A stretch of DNA of 64,000 bases. It comes from Haloarcula rara (GTDB taxonomy: Archaea > Halobacteriota > Halobacteria > Halobacteriales > Haloarculaceae). The DNA lies in assembly GCF_029338235.1 (NCBI RefSeq), contig NZ_CP119785.1, positions 1,302,001-1,366,000 on the forward strand, written 5' to 3'. The translations under genes and the position numbers were made by a program. Shown piece after piece: positions 9,643-18,443 of this stretch. Every line of letters starts with the position of its first letter. Positions within the stretch are counted from its first letter, which is position 1. The notes under the pieces are model-generated. The model searched no databases and was not told the origin of the DNA. It saw nothing but the letters and a program-made list of their open reading frames with translations.

Positions 9643-11363
9643 TCCCAGACGTCGGAGAGGGGGTGACTGCCGCTGGATCGGGACTGCGAGCGGTCGCGGC
9701 GCCGTTTCGCGCTCGCCGAGACGCCCGCGAGCGCCCGGTCCGGTGCGAACTCGGGCAGGTCGGGCTCGGAGAGGCGGTCGACCTGCTCGGCGAACCAGTC
9801 GGGCATATCGGGGCGGGCGCGCTCGAATAGGTCGAGCAGCGACGCGTCGGCCAGATAGGTCGCGCCGTGGTCGTCGGGCGCACGCACCACGCGCCCGCAG
9901 GCCTGGATGACGGTCCGCAACGCCGTCCGGTAGTACCAGCCCCACTGACCGTCCTCCAGGCGCTGGGCCACCCGTGAGTCGCGGGTGTTCGGATACGGCG
10001 CCTTGCACAGCACCTGCCACCGGCAGAGGTCCCCCTCCAGATCGAGGGCCTCCTCCATCTTCACCGAGAGGAAGCAGTCGGGGTTGTCGCTGCGCTTCCA
10101 GGCCGACAGCGCCCCGTCGCGGTCCTCGGAGTCGTGGCTCCGGACGCGGGGCCCGACACCGAACTCCGTGAGCAGTTCGTCCAGTCGCTCCTGAATCGCA
10201 TACGAGTGACAGTGGACCAGCCCCTTCTCGTCGGGGTGGCGGGCCATCGCCCGGACGATGGCGCGGGCGACCTTCGGGAGCGTCTCGTCGCGGTGCTCGT
10301 AGGTCATCTTCCCCTGTGTGATATCGTACAGCGGGCGGTTCTGGACGGGGAACGTGTGGCCCACCTCGACGAGGGCGACATCTGCCGGGTCCAGTCCGAC
10401 GTTCCGACAGAAGGCGTCCTTGTTCAGGATGGTGGCCGACAGGAGGGCGAACTGGTTACCGCGGTCCCAGACGGTGTGTTTGAGGTACTTCTCGGGGTTC
10501 ATCGGCTTGACCGTCACCGGCGCGCCCTCGCCGCCGTTCTGGTCGACGACCCACGTGGTCGCGCTCTCGGGGTCCCGGTAGTCCTCCTGGAACCACGAGA
10601 GGTCGCTTCGGAGCTTATTCAGCGAGTCCCGCTCGGCCACCTCGTCGGGGGAGAGCTCGGCGTTGCCCCGTAGCTCCTTCACCCGGCGCTCGGTGACGTG
10701 TTCGATGCGCTCGGCAAATTTGACGGCCTCGTCGAGCCCGTCCAGGTCGGGGACGTCAAGGTCGCCCCAGAACGGAATCGTCGAGGGCGACAGCTCGATG
10801 GTGGCGTACATCTCGGCCCACTCGCCCAGGCCGTGGGCCTCGTCGATGACGACCACGTCCCGCTTGCCGAAGACGTCGCTGCCGGCAGTCTGCATGAAGT
10901 AAGCCAGCGTCATGGCGGCGATGCGCCGGTTCGAGGCGATAGCGCGGTCCGAGAAGTACGGACACCGATGCTTGACCTGGCAGTCGAACTCCCGTTCACG
11001 GACACAGGGTGCCTGGTCGACCGGCGTGTCCGTCTCGCCCGGCAGGATGCAGTCGTAGTTGTTCTTCCCGCGGATGACACAGAGGTCTTCTAACAGACTG
11101 TCTTCGGCCACGTCGTCGAGCTGTGAGACCTGCGGCGTGGTGTAGTAGGCGTCGACGACCTGTTCGGGGGCGGCCTCACCGGCGGTGCGGGCCGTGCCCG
11201 CGATGGCTCTGGCGAGCAGGGACTTGCCGCTCCCGGTCGGTGCCCGCACCAGCACCACGTCCTTGCCGCGCTCGAAGGCCGCGCGGATGTCCGAGAGGGC
11301 CTGCTTCTGGTTGCCCCGGTAGCTCGGAGCCGGGAACTCGTCGTGAATCCGCGCCGGGTACAC
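9639..11363 (-). CDS. XPD/Rad3-family ATP-dependent DNA helicase
   Basis: 574 residues. Walker A is APTGSGKS (about residues 40-47), motif II is DEAH in VVVIDEAHGLGEWAEM. Between them a Cys cluster (LCVIRGKNNYDC, then FDCQVKHRCPYF) is in the place of the XPD/DinG iron-sulfur domain. The C-terminal half carries the helicase arginine region (QACGRVVRAPDDHGATYLAD). This superfamily 2 enzyme unwinds DNA 5' to 3' in repair. Its exact subfamily (XPD-like versus DinG-like) is not settled by reading alone. Confidence 0.9.
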   Translation of the reverse strand: MYPARIHDEFPAPSYRGNQKQALSDIRAAFERGKDVVLVRAPTGSGKSLLARAIAGTARTAGEAAPEQVVDAYYTTPQVSQLDDVAEDSLLEDLCVIRGKNNYDCILPGETDTPVDQAPCVREREFDCQVKHRCPYFSDRAIASNRRIAAMTLAYFMQTAGSDVFGKRDVVVIDEAHGLGEWAEMYATIELSPSTIPFWGDLDVPDLDGLDEAVKFAERIEHVTERRVKELRGNAELSPDEVAERDSLNKLRSDLSWFQEDYRDPESATTWVVDQNGGEGAPVTVKPMNPEKYLKHTVWDRGNQFALLSATILNKDAFCRNVGLDPADVALVEVGHTFPVQNRPLYDITQGKMTYEHRDETLPKVARAIVRAMARHPDEKGLVHCHSYAIQERLDELLTEFGVGPRVRSHDSEDRDGALSAWKRSDNPDCFLSVKMEEALDLEGDLCRWQVLCKAPYPNTRDSRVAQRLEDGQWGWYYRTALRTVIQACGRVVRAPDDHGATYLADASLLDLFERARPDMPDWFAEQVDRLSEPDLPEFAPDRALAGVSASAKRRRDRSQSRSSGSHPLSDVWD

Positions 11364-11485
11364 GAGCGAAGCGAACGGCCGGGTGGGGGTAAACCTTTCT
11401 TGTCGGTCGGCGACGTGGAGTGTGACACCCGAGACCAGAAATCAGGCTCCAGAAGGATTATTGAAATCAGTCGAGAACGCCCGGT

Positions 11486-11758
11486 ATGAGTGGGAACGGC
11501 GGCTGGTCGAGAGGCTACGAGAAGGAGTCGCCCACGGAACCGGCGGAAGAGCCGCCCGACGGCCACTGCCCGAAGTGCGAACACGAGGAGGTAGACGTCA
11601 GCACTATTTCGATGACAGAAGGGACAGCACAGCGGCTGGTCGGCATGGACGCAAGCGCGTTCAGCGTCGTCTCCTGTACGCGCTGTGGCTACTCGGAGTT
11701 CTATCGCGGCGGCGGGCGTCGGAACCCCGTCAGGTATTTTCTGGTGACCGACGAGTGA
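11486..11758 (+). CDS. Small zinc-ribbon nucleic-acid-binding protein
   Basis: 90 residues with two CxxC pairs, C28/C31 (CPKC) and C64/C67 (CTRC), separated by a short strand-rich stretch, which fits one zinc ribbon. The tail CGYSEFYR is common in haloarchaeal zinc-ribbon proteins. Partner and target are unknown. It stands alone between the helicase and cspA. Confidence 0.75.
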   Translation: MSGNGGWSRGYEKESPTEPAEEPPDGHCPKCEHEEVDVSTISMTEGTAQRLVGMDASAFSVVSCTRCGYSEFYRGGGRRNPVRYFLVTDE

Positions 11759-11880
11759 TGGCGGCATATCGCTGTGCCGGGCCGTCGGTTCCCGTGGGCG
11801 GCCACGACCACTGGCCGCTCCGACCGGTCGTGGCGCCTGTTCACACACGCACGGTCGTGTGAGTGGTACCCTCGGAACTC

Positions 11881-11890
11881 TTATACATAT
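11881..11890 (+). promoter_or_regulatory. Probable TATA box of cspA
   Basis: The sequence ttatacatat lies 23-32 bases before the cspA ATG. A purine start about 25 bases downstream would give an almost leaderless transcript. Confidence 0.5.
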
Positions 11891-11912
11891 ACCCCCTGTA
11901 CATTTGTTTGTA

Positions 11913-12107
11913 ATGGCAAACGGTAAGGTTGATTTCTTCAACGACACAGGCGGCTACGGTTTCATCTCGACTGAGGACGCGGACGAGGACGTTTTCTTCC
12001 ACATGGAGGACGTTGGCGGTCCGGACCTCGAAGAAGGCGAGGAGATCGAATTCGACATCGAACAGGCCGACAAGGGCCCCCGCGCGACGAACGTCGTCCG
12101 CAACTAA
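11913..12107 (+). CDS. cspA: Cold-shock protein
   Basis: 64 residues, the usual length of a one-domain cold-shock protein. The OB-fold nucleic-acid motifs are present: RNP1-like GGYGFI (about residues 13-18) and RNP2-like DVFFH (about 26-30). Such proteins bind single-stranded RNA and DNA as chaperones. A longer in-frame start upstream would add residues from an AT-rich leader, so the ATG after the TATA box was chosen. Confidence 0.95.
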   Translation: MANGKVDFFNDTGGYGFISTEDADEDVFFHMEDVGGPDLEEGEEIEFDIEQADKGPRATNVVRN

Positions 12108-12385
12108 CTCGGATTTCCGGTCGCCTCGGCGACCTCATCTGATACTTTGTTTTATCGACGCTGACCGGCGAGCAGTGGCGCAGACCTGATACGACCAATT
12201 AAAACACGGGGTTGGACTGCCGGGCCAGCAACTGGCCAGCCCGATATACGGCCATCGACCACGAACCCGGAACCGCCGGACCAGTCCCCGCGGCCGGCCC
12301 TCCACCCCCTGGCGACGGTTCCCCACCGTCGTCCGCTCCGTCCGAACACAGTTTAATTAGTTGACAGCTCGTAGCAACCTGTACG

Positions 12386-12685
12386 ATGTCAGACACGACC
12401 AGCCACGAGACGCAGTTGACCAGAGCGGAGACCGCACAGTTCCTGCGTTCCATCGCGGACGAACTGGACGCCGACAAGGACCGCATCCGTGTCGCTATCG
12501 GGAACAAGCGCGTCCAGCTCTCGCCGCCCGAGCGCATCGCCACAGAGGCGACGGTGACCGAGCGCTCACGCCGCCTCCGGAAGGACGTCGAGGAGCTGGA
12601 ACTGCGGTTCAAGTGGACCCCCACGAAGGCGACGGCGGAGGCGGCGGCGGACGGAGGGACGCCGGACGACACCCGGTCAGAGTGA
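12386..12685 (+). CDS. Amphi-Trp domain protein
   Basis: 99 residues. A helix (LTRAETAQFLRSIADELDAD) is followed by short strands and ends in ELRFKW, the pattern of the amphi-Trp domain found in haloarchaea and some bacteria. No function is established. Its stop overlaps the start of the next membrane-protein gene by one base, so the two are an operon. Confidence 0.8.
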   Translation: MSDTTSHETQLTRAETAQFLRSIADELDADKDRIRVAIGNKRVQLSPPERIATEATVTERSRRLRKDVEELELRFKWTPTKATAEAAADGGTPDDTRSE

Positions 12686-13092
12686 TGGCCGGACCAGTGG
12701 CAGCGCCGGTCCTGCAGGGAGCGGTCGCGACGGCGTCCATCGTCAGCGGCGTCCTGGTCTTCCTCGTGAGCCTGCTCGTCGGCACGGTAGCGATAGCGCT
12801 CGGTGCACAGGTACTCGTCGACCGGGACACCGGGTTCCGGCGAGCGGCCGTCACCGCCCTGTTCGGCGCGCTCGTCTACGCGCTGGTGGGCGTCTTCTTC
12901 GGCTGGATTCCGCTGCTGGGTCCGATACTGATGTTGCTCGCCTGGGTCGGCGTCATCAACTGGCAGTACCCCGGCGGCTGGGGGACGGCGCTGGGTATCG
13001 CCTTCGTCGCCTGGATCGTGGCAGTGCTGATACTGTACGGGCTCGCCCTGCTGGGTATCGCGACCGACGCCTTCGGGATTCCTGGTGTGTAG
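12685..13092 (+). CDS. Four-helix membrane protein, function unknown
   Basis: 135 residues from an ATG that overlaps the preceding stop (ATGA-type coupling). Hydropathy gives four membrane segments at about 13-40, 52-70, 72-90 and 100-128. The segment FGWIPLLGPILMLLAWVGVINWQYP is the most distinctive, with a conserved-looking W-x-x-x-Y-P turn. I do not recognise a named family. Its tie to the amphi-Trp protein suggests a shared role. Confidence 0.75.
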   Translation: MAGPVAAPVLQGAVATASIVSGVLVFLVSLLVGTVAIALGAQVLVDRDTGFRRAAVTALFGALVYALVGVFFGWIPLLGPILMLLAWVGVINWQYPGGWGTALGIAFVAWIVAVLILYGLALLGIATDAFGIPGV

Positions 13093-13093
13093 T

Positions 13094-13303
13094 TCAGTCC
13101 TCCAGCGCCGCGACGTCGCTTGCCGTCACCTCGCGGTCGTCTGGCAGCCTGTCGATGCAGTCATAACAGAGCAGGTGCTCGGTGCCGTCGCCCAGTTCCA
13201 GGATAATCCCCTCGGTCGGGCGGCTCTCCTGTGTCCAGATGTTGGCGATACCGCCGCCGATGGACACCGAGTCGTCACAGCCGTCACAGGTGTCCGATGC
13301 CAT
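13094..13303 (-). CDS. Small zinc-binding protein (DUF7561-like)
   Basis: 69 residues from the ATG at 13303 (MASDTCDGCDD). Two Cys pairs, C6/C9 and C46/C49 (LCYDC), could bind one zinc ion. The length and layout match small haloarchaeal zinc-binding proteins named DUF7561. It is convergent with the membrane protein at 12685-13092 (stops two bases apart) and divergent from the YkgJ-like pseudogene. Confidence 0.7.
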   Translation of the reverse strand: MASDTCDGCDDSVSIGGGIANIWTQESRPTEGIILELGDGTEHLLCYDCIDRLPDDREVTASDVAALED

Positions 13304-13370
13304 GCCCTGACTTGCGGCCTCGCGCCTAAGGACCTTCCTTTTGGTGTCGGCCCACCTACACGAACACAGG

Positions 13371-14289
13371 GACGTCGACTGCGAGGGGTGTGTATCGACT
13401 GGCGGCCCCTCACCGACTGCGATATCGACCACGAGCGGACCGGGCCGTTCGACCCGCTGGACGACACGTACAACCTCGTTCCGCTCACGCGTGGGGAGAT
13501 TCGGCGGTTCGTCGAGGCGGGGCACGGCGACGCCTTGCGCCCGCGGCTCTGGCGGGCCAACGACGACCGGAGTGTCACGCTCGGCGGGGTCGACGTGGCG
13601 GCCATCGACGGGCGGCCGGTGTTCTTCGTGGGCCTTCGGAAGCCACCCAAACCAGTCGCCCCTTTCGACCGGCCGACGACGTGGCTCCGGAGCTGTGTCT
13701 TTCTGGACCCGACGACGCTGCAGTTACTGGTGGCTGTAAGTTCGTAACGATATTCGCCACCCGGGGTGGCGAATTACGTCAGTTTGTTACAGCCACCAGT
13801 AAGTGTCGCATCCACGGCGGCGACCTGTACCCAGACGCCTGCAACACCTACCCCGGCGAGAACCTGCTGCTTGCGACCGAGACCGAGTGTGAACGCGTCG
13901 AGGCGGTCCACGGCGGCCGACGGCTGCTCGACGACGAGCCGCCCGACGTCTCCCCCCTGTTCGGCCCCGGCGCGGTCGGCGAGCGCGTCTTCGCCCACCC
14001 CGACCCCGACCGGGTGACCGGACGCATCGAGCGGTTCCGCGACGGGGAACTGACCCGTGAGGACCGCGCGGAGTTCGTCGCCGTCGCCGCCGCCTCGAGT
14101 CCCGGAACGCTCGCGGTCAACGACGACCGCTACGAGCAGGCGCTCGAACGGATTCTGCGGGCCGACTCGTGGGTCGGTCGCGCTATCGACCGGTGGGGTG
14201 GGGCGGCCGACGCGGTGGGCGAACGCGCCGCCGACGCTCCCGAGCCCGGTGACGTGGAGGACGGCGCACCCCCGACACCCGGGTGGTGA
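13371..14289 (+). pseudogene. YkgJ-family cysteine-cluster protein, interrupted by a 77-bp element
   Basis: Two reading frames encode consecutive parts of one protein. CIDWRPLTDCDIDHERTG to LDPTTLQ runs to 13723, and CRIHGGDLYPDACNTYPG to the stop at 14289 follows in another frame. Between them sits an 80-base insertion (element plus 3-base duplication) that adds stop codons. Removing it restores LQ-CRIH, a YkgJ metal-binding Cys. The 5' end also looks damaged: DVDCEGC (13371-13391) is out of frame with CIDW (from 13391), where a CxGCxxCC motif is expected; a GTG start at 13388 is an alternative. Confidence 0.85.
13725..13801. mobile_element. 77-bp palindromic MITE-like element, copy 1
   Basis: Starts TACTGGTGGCTGTAA and ends with its exact reverse complement TTACAGCCACCAGTA. 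An inner hairpin, attcgccacc-cgg-ggtggcgaat, lies in the middle. A 3-bp direct repeat AGT flanks it (13722-13724 and 13802-13804), as expected of a target duplication. It interrupts a gene. It encodes nothing of its own and would need a transposase in trans. Copy 2 is at 31253-31329. Confidence 0.85.
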
Positions 14290-14361
14290 GCGGGGCGACA
14301 GGGCATTTTAACAGCCTGCGGCCCTCCCTGTGGGTATGCACGCACAGCCGGGCGGGGGCAA

Positions 14362-15096
14362 GTGGTGAGCAACGAGACCCCCCGTCCCGACTACGGCGAG
14401 ACGTGGGTGTACGAGAGCATCGTCGGCGCCTTACCGGGTATCCGCCTGCCGACGTGGGCCGCTCTGGCCATCCAGCTGGTCGTCTTCGAGGTCGCCGTCG
14501 TCGGTCTCTCGTGGTACTACGACACCTGGAACGTCGCCATCGCGGCGACAGCGGTCATCTTCGTCGCCACCGTCGGCAGCGTCGAGATGCTCCGCATCAG
14601 CACGCTCGTCCGCCGTATCGACGTCCCGCCGACCTACCGGGCGCTGCTCTTTTCCTCGAACATGGAGGTCGTCCTCTCGGTGCTCGCCTACATCGCCCTG
14701 CTGACCCACATCTTCGTCTTCGATCCCCAGACTGCGAGTTCGCCGCTGCTGAACACGCTCTTTGGCCCGGAGCCGCCGGTGCTGGTGGTATATCTCATGT
14801 TGCTCATCCTCTGGGACATCTGCTACCGCATCGGCACCGGCTGGTGGGCCAGCGTCACCGGCCTCTGGCGGTCGCTGCGCTTCCAGTTCGAGCCCGACAC
14901 TGCCCGGGTGTTCCAGCGTGCCGACATCGAGACGTGGGGCTTTGGCGTCCTCCAGCTCGTGCTCGTCCCGTTCGTCCTGAACCAGCCGGTGTTGCTCGCG
15001 GCCCTGCTGGCTCACGTGACCGCCGTCACAGTCGTCACTGGCGTCTCCGTGGCGCTGTTGCAGGTCAGGTCCAGAAACGGCTTTAGTCTGAGTTGA
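14362..15096 (+). CDS. Multi-pass membrane protein (DUF7530-like)
   Basis: 244 residues from a GTG at 14362. About five to six membrane segments, at roughly 30-50, 53-75, 95-118, 135-155, 190-215 and 215-235. Charged loops include RRIDVPPTYR. I know this only as a haloarchaeal membrane family of unknown function. The 3' end overlaps the stop of the convergent DUF5786 gene by 14 bases. Confidence 0.7.
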   Translation: MVSNETPRPDYGETWVYESIVGALPGIRLPTWAALAIQLVVFEVAVVGLSWYYDTWNVAIAATAVIFVATVGSVEMLRISTLVRRIDVPPTYRALLFSSNMEVVLSVLAYIALLTHIFVFDPQTASSPLLNTLFGPEPPVLVVYLMLLILWDICYRIGTGWWASVTGLWRSLRFQFEPDTARVFQRADIETWGFGVLQLVLVPFVLNQPVLLAALLAHVTAVTVVTGVSVALLQVRSRNGFSLS

Positions 15097-15256
15097 TCTG
15101 TTTGAACTGGTCCAGGAGCTCCTCGGTCGACTCGTCGCCGTCGTAGCTCACCTTGCCGTGGTAGGCTGTCCGGTCGTCGTCCTCCGAGAGGTCGACCTCG
15201 TTGTTCTTTCGCTCACGGCGTTCGTGTTCGTCGTCGTCGTATGCTCCCATCGACAT
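15083..15256 (-). CDS. DUF5786 small acidic protein
   Basis: 57 residues starting MSMGAYDDDEHERRERK and ending in ESTEELLDQFKQINSD; both ends match the highly conserved haloarchaeal DUF5786 family. It is charged, has no membrane segment and probably forms one C-terminal helix. Function unknown. Its 3' end overlaps the convergent membrane-protein gene. Confidence 0.85.
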   Translation of the reverse strand: MSMGAYDDDEHERRERKNNEVDLSEDDDRTAYHGKVSYDGDESTEELLDQFKQINSD

Positions 15257-16080
15257 AACTTACCACACCTAACGTAGTGTGGTAGAGATTATCAATCTAA
15301 CGCCGAACCTTTTTGTGTCGTTCGAGAGAGCGAAGTCGTCCGAGAGAGCGGAGCTCTCTCGTGATGCTGCAAGACCGGAGGTCTTGCACAGATCGCGAAT
15401 CTCCGATTCGCTCACTTCCGAAAATCTTCAATTTTCGGACGACTCTCTCGTGATGACGAAAGGCGCGAAGCGCCTTCCGAACCACGTCGGGTGTCCTCGC
15501 GAGCCAGAGGCTCGCTGCGGGCACCCTGCTTAAAAAACGTCCTCAGAAATCAGAGATTTCTGATGGGCTGCGGTAGAGCTTCGCTCTCCCGAACGTTCCT
15601 GAAAAAGCCGCGAATCGCCAGAGGCGATTCGCGTGAACCGCGCTCGCTGTGCTCACGGGTCACGCTGTTCCCCGTTCGCAACGAGGGTTCGCGTTGCTCA
15701 CCCTCGCTGTGCTCGCGCGGACAGAAGCAACCTCATAGCGGCGGCTGCAGGGACATGTAACTTCATGTATCACGAGCCACACACTTACCGCGACCACGCA
15801 TCAGAGTTCGATCAGAGCCATCATGCAAGATACAGAGGGTATATCTTGTACGTCAGTCGGTGCCAATATCACAAGGCTGAATTCTGTTTCACCAAATTAA
15901 TCGAGAGCCATTTTGAGAACCCCACCGGTAAGAACGCTTCTCGGAAAGGTTGTGTAGCGAACGGTTTCGTCGGATGCGACAAAAGCTACTCACTCCGATC
16001 CATTAGGGTTCTCGCTACGGCTAGAGCCCTCCCGTAATGTTTAGCAAAGTGGTGTCCGAAGGTGGCGATAACGAATAAGG
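15257..16080. other. Hairpin-rich, partly AT-rich intergenic region
   Basis: No convincing gene. From 15310 to 15650 the sequence is a run of short perfect hairpins, for example gagagcggagctctctc, gcaagaccggaggtcttgc, ccgaaaatcttcaattttcgg and agaaatcagagatttct. From about 15760 it becomes AT-richer than the rest of the window, as expected of acquired or decaying DNA. A frame of 90 codons (15765-16037) has unusual composition and was not accepted. Confidence 0.6.
15485..15639 (-). repeat. Hairpin-cassette family H1, copy 1 (reverse)
   Basis: Read on the minus strand: ggttcac, an 11-bp stem (15609-15633), ggctttttc, two further hairpins, tgcccgcag, a 7-bp hairpin (15499-15515) and gaggacacccgacg. 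The same order of spacers occurs at 30797-30924 and 43279-43457 with different stem sequences. Confidence 0.75.
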
Positions 16081-16212
16081 ATGATTACAGAAGGTCCTAG
16101 TATTGGCTACACTGTGGCTCTTGGTGTTGTAATAGGTATATACGCCTGGAATAAAATCAGGTCCCATTTTGCTGATTCTTCGGACAGTTCGGAAAATGTC
16201 GACAGCCGGTAA
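16081..16212 (+). CDS. Possible 43-residue single-helix protein
   Basis: ATG at 16081 preceded by the purine run aataagg, TAA at 16210-16212. The product has one hydrophobic segment (GYTVALGVVIGIYAW, about residues 9-23) and a Ser/Asp tail. Base composition is AT-rich like the surrounding stretch. No family is recognised; it may be a chance frame. Confidence 0.3.
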   Translation: MITEGPSIGYTVALGVVIGIYAWNKIRSHFADSSDSSENVDSR

Positions 16213-16630
16213 CTACCGGTTGTCAGCATCCAAGAGACCTTCGCGCAGTGATTAGTGATGCTTTCGCTGAGTGTTATCAACGCAACAATAGAGTTCGGTG
16301 CGCATTACCGCATTAATGAAAACCCAGTGAAGGTTCGCAAGACATTCGCTGGTATCACCGGGTGTCGCGGCGCTGGTCGTCGGTGAGGGTGTGGCCACAA
16401 TCTGTACTGATCGATCAGCACCGGTCAAATCTGACGGTTCTCAACTGCAAGATACGCGCGCTGCATCTTGCACGGCGCTCAGAGAATCTACTGACATTGT
16501 CAGGACTGCTGGCGGTCCATACACAAGCGTCCCGTCCATCCGCTCTATGGTATACTGGATGGGACAAATAAAGCGGCCACAGTGCCGACCCAACGGAACG
16601 CACAAGACCACTGACCGGGTATACCACAAC
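16213..16630. other. Intergenic stretch upstream of the DUF5784 gene
   Basis: About 420 bases of mixed composition. Contains a 7-bp stem gcaagat...atcttgc (near 16447-16471) and a possible TATA-like caaataaag near 16563. No gene recognised. Confidence 0.4.
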
Positions 16631-17605
16631 GTGGCTGGCCCGATTCGATTTCGACATTCGACGGAACGCTGGAACGAAGACCGTGTCCGGCGTGATTTAC
16701 TCTCCCCGCTTGACGATACGTTCGGCGCGGAACTGAACGGCCCGTGGTTCGCCCCACCAGAGGGGTGGGCGGCCCGCAGGCTGGAGATGGACAACGGCGA
16801 CCTGGCACTCTTTATCTGGAACGGCCAGGAGGCCTACTGGCTGGGCAACACCCAGACCCCCGAGACCCTCTGGCGGACGGACAAGCAGCGCTTCGAGCGC
16901 AGTCCCGAGGCCATTTCGGCGTGGGCCCAGCGGGAACTGTTCGCCCAGCTGGAGGTCGAGGACCCGTGGCTCACCGAGTACGAGGCGCTCGCGTACTTCT
17001 TCCTCCCCGTGTTTCTCTCGAAGGACGGCCGCGACTCCACGCGGACGTTCTTCCGTGACCACGCCGCCGGGTTCCCCGACGCCGACCGCGAGGCGGGGTT
17101 GCAGTTCTACGACGATTTCCTGGCGACGGGCGTCCTCGACGACTACCGCTACACGATGGCCAGCAAACTCGGCACGAGCCAGGGATTCGACCTCGCGCGG
17201 ATGCAGGCGACGATGGGGGAGTTCAACACCGCGAAGCTGCTCGTCGACGCGGGCAACGACATCGTCCCCGAGGTCGAGCTCAAATCCGGTCACTCCGTGG
17301 ACTTCCGCGTCGAGGACACCCTCGTCGAGGTGACACGCCCCCGGCCGCCCAACCGGCGGAAAGTCGACACCGCCATCGGGGCGCTGAAGGTCTCCGGTGA
17401 CGCCAAGACACGCGACCAGCTGGCGGCCCACCCCGGGGCCGTGCTGGTCGTCGACTGCAGTTCCTTCCACGACGACGAGTGGGCGCGGGTGCTCGCCGAG
17501 AGACCGAGCGTCGGCTACGAGCCCCTCGTCGCCTTCCGCTACCGCCCCGACGGCCGCCTCGAGGGGTACGCACGGGGCTCTGTCCCCTTCCCGCTCCCGT
17601 TCTGA
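16631..17605 (+). CDS. DUF5784 family protein
   Basis: 324 residues from the GTG at 16631; upstream in-frame codons look non-coding. The N-terminus RFRHSTERWNEDRVRRDLL and the C-terminal part fit a conserved haloarchaeal family named DUF5784. In the last third, EVELKSGHSVDFRV followed by TLVEVTRP resembles the core of PD-(D/E)xK nucleases, with Asp in one strand and Glu in the next, but the usual Lys is Thr here. A nuclease origin is an inference only. No membrane segments. Confidence 0.75.
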   Translation: MAGPIRFRHSTERWNEDRVRRDLLSPLDDTFGAELNGPWFAPPEGWAARRLEMDNGDLALFIWNGQEAYWLGNTQTPETLWRTDKQRFERSPEAISAWAQRELFAQLEVEDPWLTEYEALAYFFLPVFLSKDGRDSTRTFFRDHAAGFPDADREAGLQFYDDFLATGVLDDYRYTMASKLGTSQGFDLARMQATMGEFNTAKLLVDAGNDIVPEVELKSGHSVDFRVEDTLVEVTRPRPPNRRKVDTAIGALKVSGDAKTRDQLAAHPGAVLVVDCSSFHDDEWARVLAERPSVGYEPLVAFRYRPDGRLEGYARGSVPFPLPF

Positions 17606-17732
17606 CGGTCCAGACGACAGTCCGCGTTCGTATTCGGCCAGCCGGCGGTAAATCCACGCTCGAATAAGGCAAAATTTTCGTACGTCCACAGTGAACCGGG
17701 CGGTAGCGGCCGACCACTCGGCCGGGAGACAC

Positions 17733-18401
17733 ATGGACGTAGACCAATTCATCAGCGATAACAGGCCCGACGAGGGTGGCGACACCTTCCAGCTAGAGAA
17801 CAGCAAGCTCCTTGATATCGCCGTCGACGGCTCGGTCACGGCAAAGGCCGGCTCGATGGTCGCCTACGAGGGCGACCTCTCCTTTACCGGCAGCTCGAAC
17901 GCCGAGGGCGGCATCACGGGGTTCATCAAGTCGAAGGCGACCAGCGAGGGGACGCCCGTCATGGAAGTGGAGGGGACCGGCCACCTCTACGTCGCCGACC
18001 AGGCCAAGGATATCCAGGTGCTGGACCTCGACGCCGGAGAGTCCATCTCGATAAACGGCAACGACGTGCTGGCCTTCGAGTCGAGTGTCGACTACAGCAT
18101 CTCGACCATCGGCAGCCTCTCCGCGAGCTCCGCGGGCGGCCTGACGAACGTCTTCCTCGAAGGGCCGGGGAGCATCGCTATCACGACCCACGGCACCCCG
18201 CTCGTGCTCACGCCGCCGGTCAAGACCGACCCGCAGGCGACGGTGGCCTGGAGCGCCAACAACTCCCCGTCCAGCAGCGTCAACCGCAACCTCACGGACA
18301 TGATAGGCCAGTCTTCCGGCGAGCGCTACCAGCTGGAGTTTACGAACCCCGACGGGTTCGTCGTCGTCCAGCCGTTCGAGGAAGCCAACCCGCAGCAGTA
18401 G
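17733..18401 (+). CDS. AIM24 family protein
   Basis: 222 residues from the ATG at 17733. The protein is almost entirely beta-rich with repeated Gly turns (AKAGSMVAYEGDLSF, EGTGHLYVADQAKDI, VFLEGPGSIAI), the layout of the AIM24 (TRAP-like) fold. Members occur in all domains and in yeast affect mitochondrial inner-membrane organisation; the archaeal role is unknown. Length is normal for the family. It is followed by the thioesterase gene after about 40 bases, perhaps as one transcript. Confidence 0.85.
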   Translation: MDVDQFISDNRPDEGGDTFQLENSKLLDIAVDGSVTAKAGSMVAYEGDLSFTGSSNAEGGITGFIKSKATSEGTPVMEVEGTGHLYVADQAKDIQVLDLDAGESISINGNDVLAFESSVDYSISTIGSLSASSAGGLTNVFLEGPGSIAITTHGTPLVLTPPVKTDPQATVAWSANNSPSSSVNRNLTDMIGQSSGERYQLEFTNPDGFVVVQPFEEANPQQ

Positions 18402-18443
18402 CGACACAGCCCGCTTTTATCTCTGGCCGCTGTATGCCGTCCC

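Noticed and set aside
13575..13760. Frame encoding MANIVTNLQP on the minus strand, also seen at 30950-31288
   Set aside because: Both are read through the 77-bp palindromic element into the antisense of real genes; the shared start is the element, not a protein.
15765..16037. Open frame of 90 codons in the AT-richer region after 15760
   Set aside because: Composition is unlike haloarchaeal proteins (not acidic, many Arg, Cys and His) and it merges with hairpin sequence upstream; no family resemblance.
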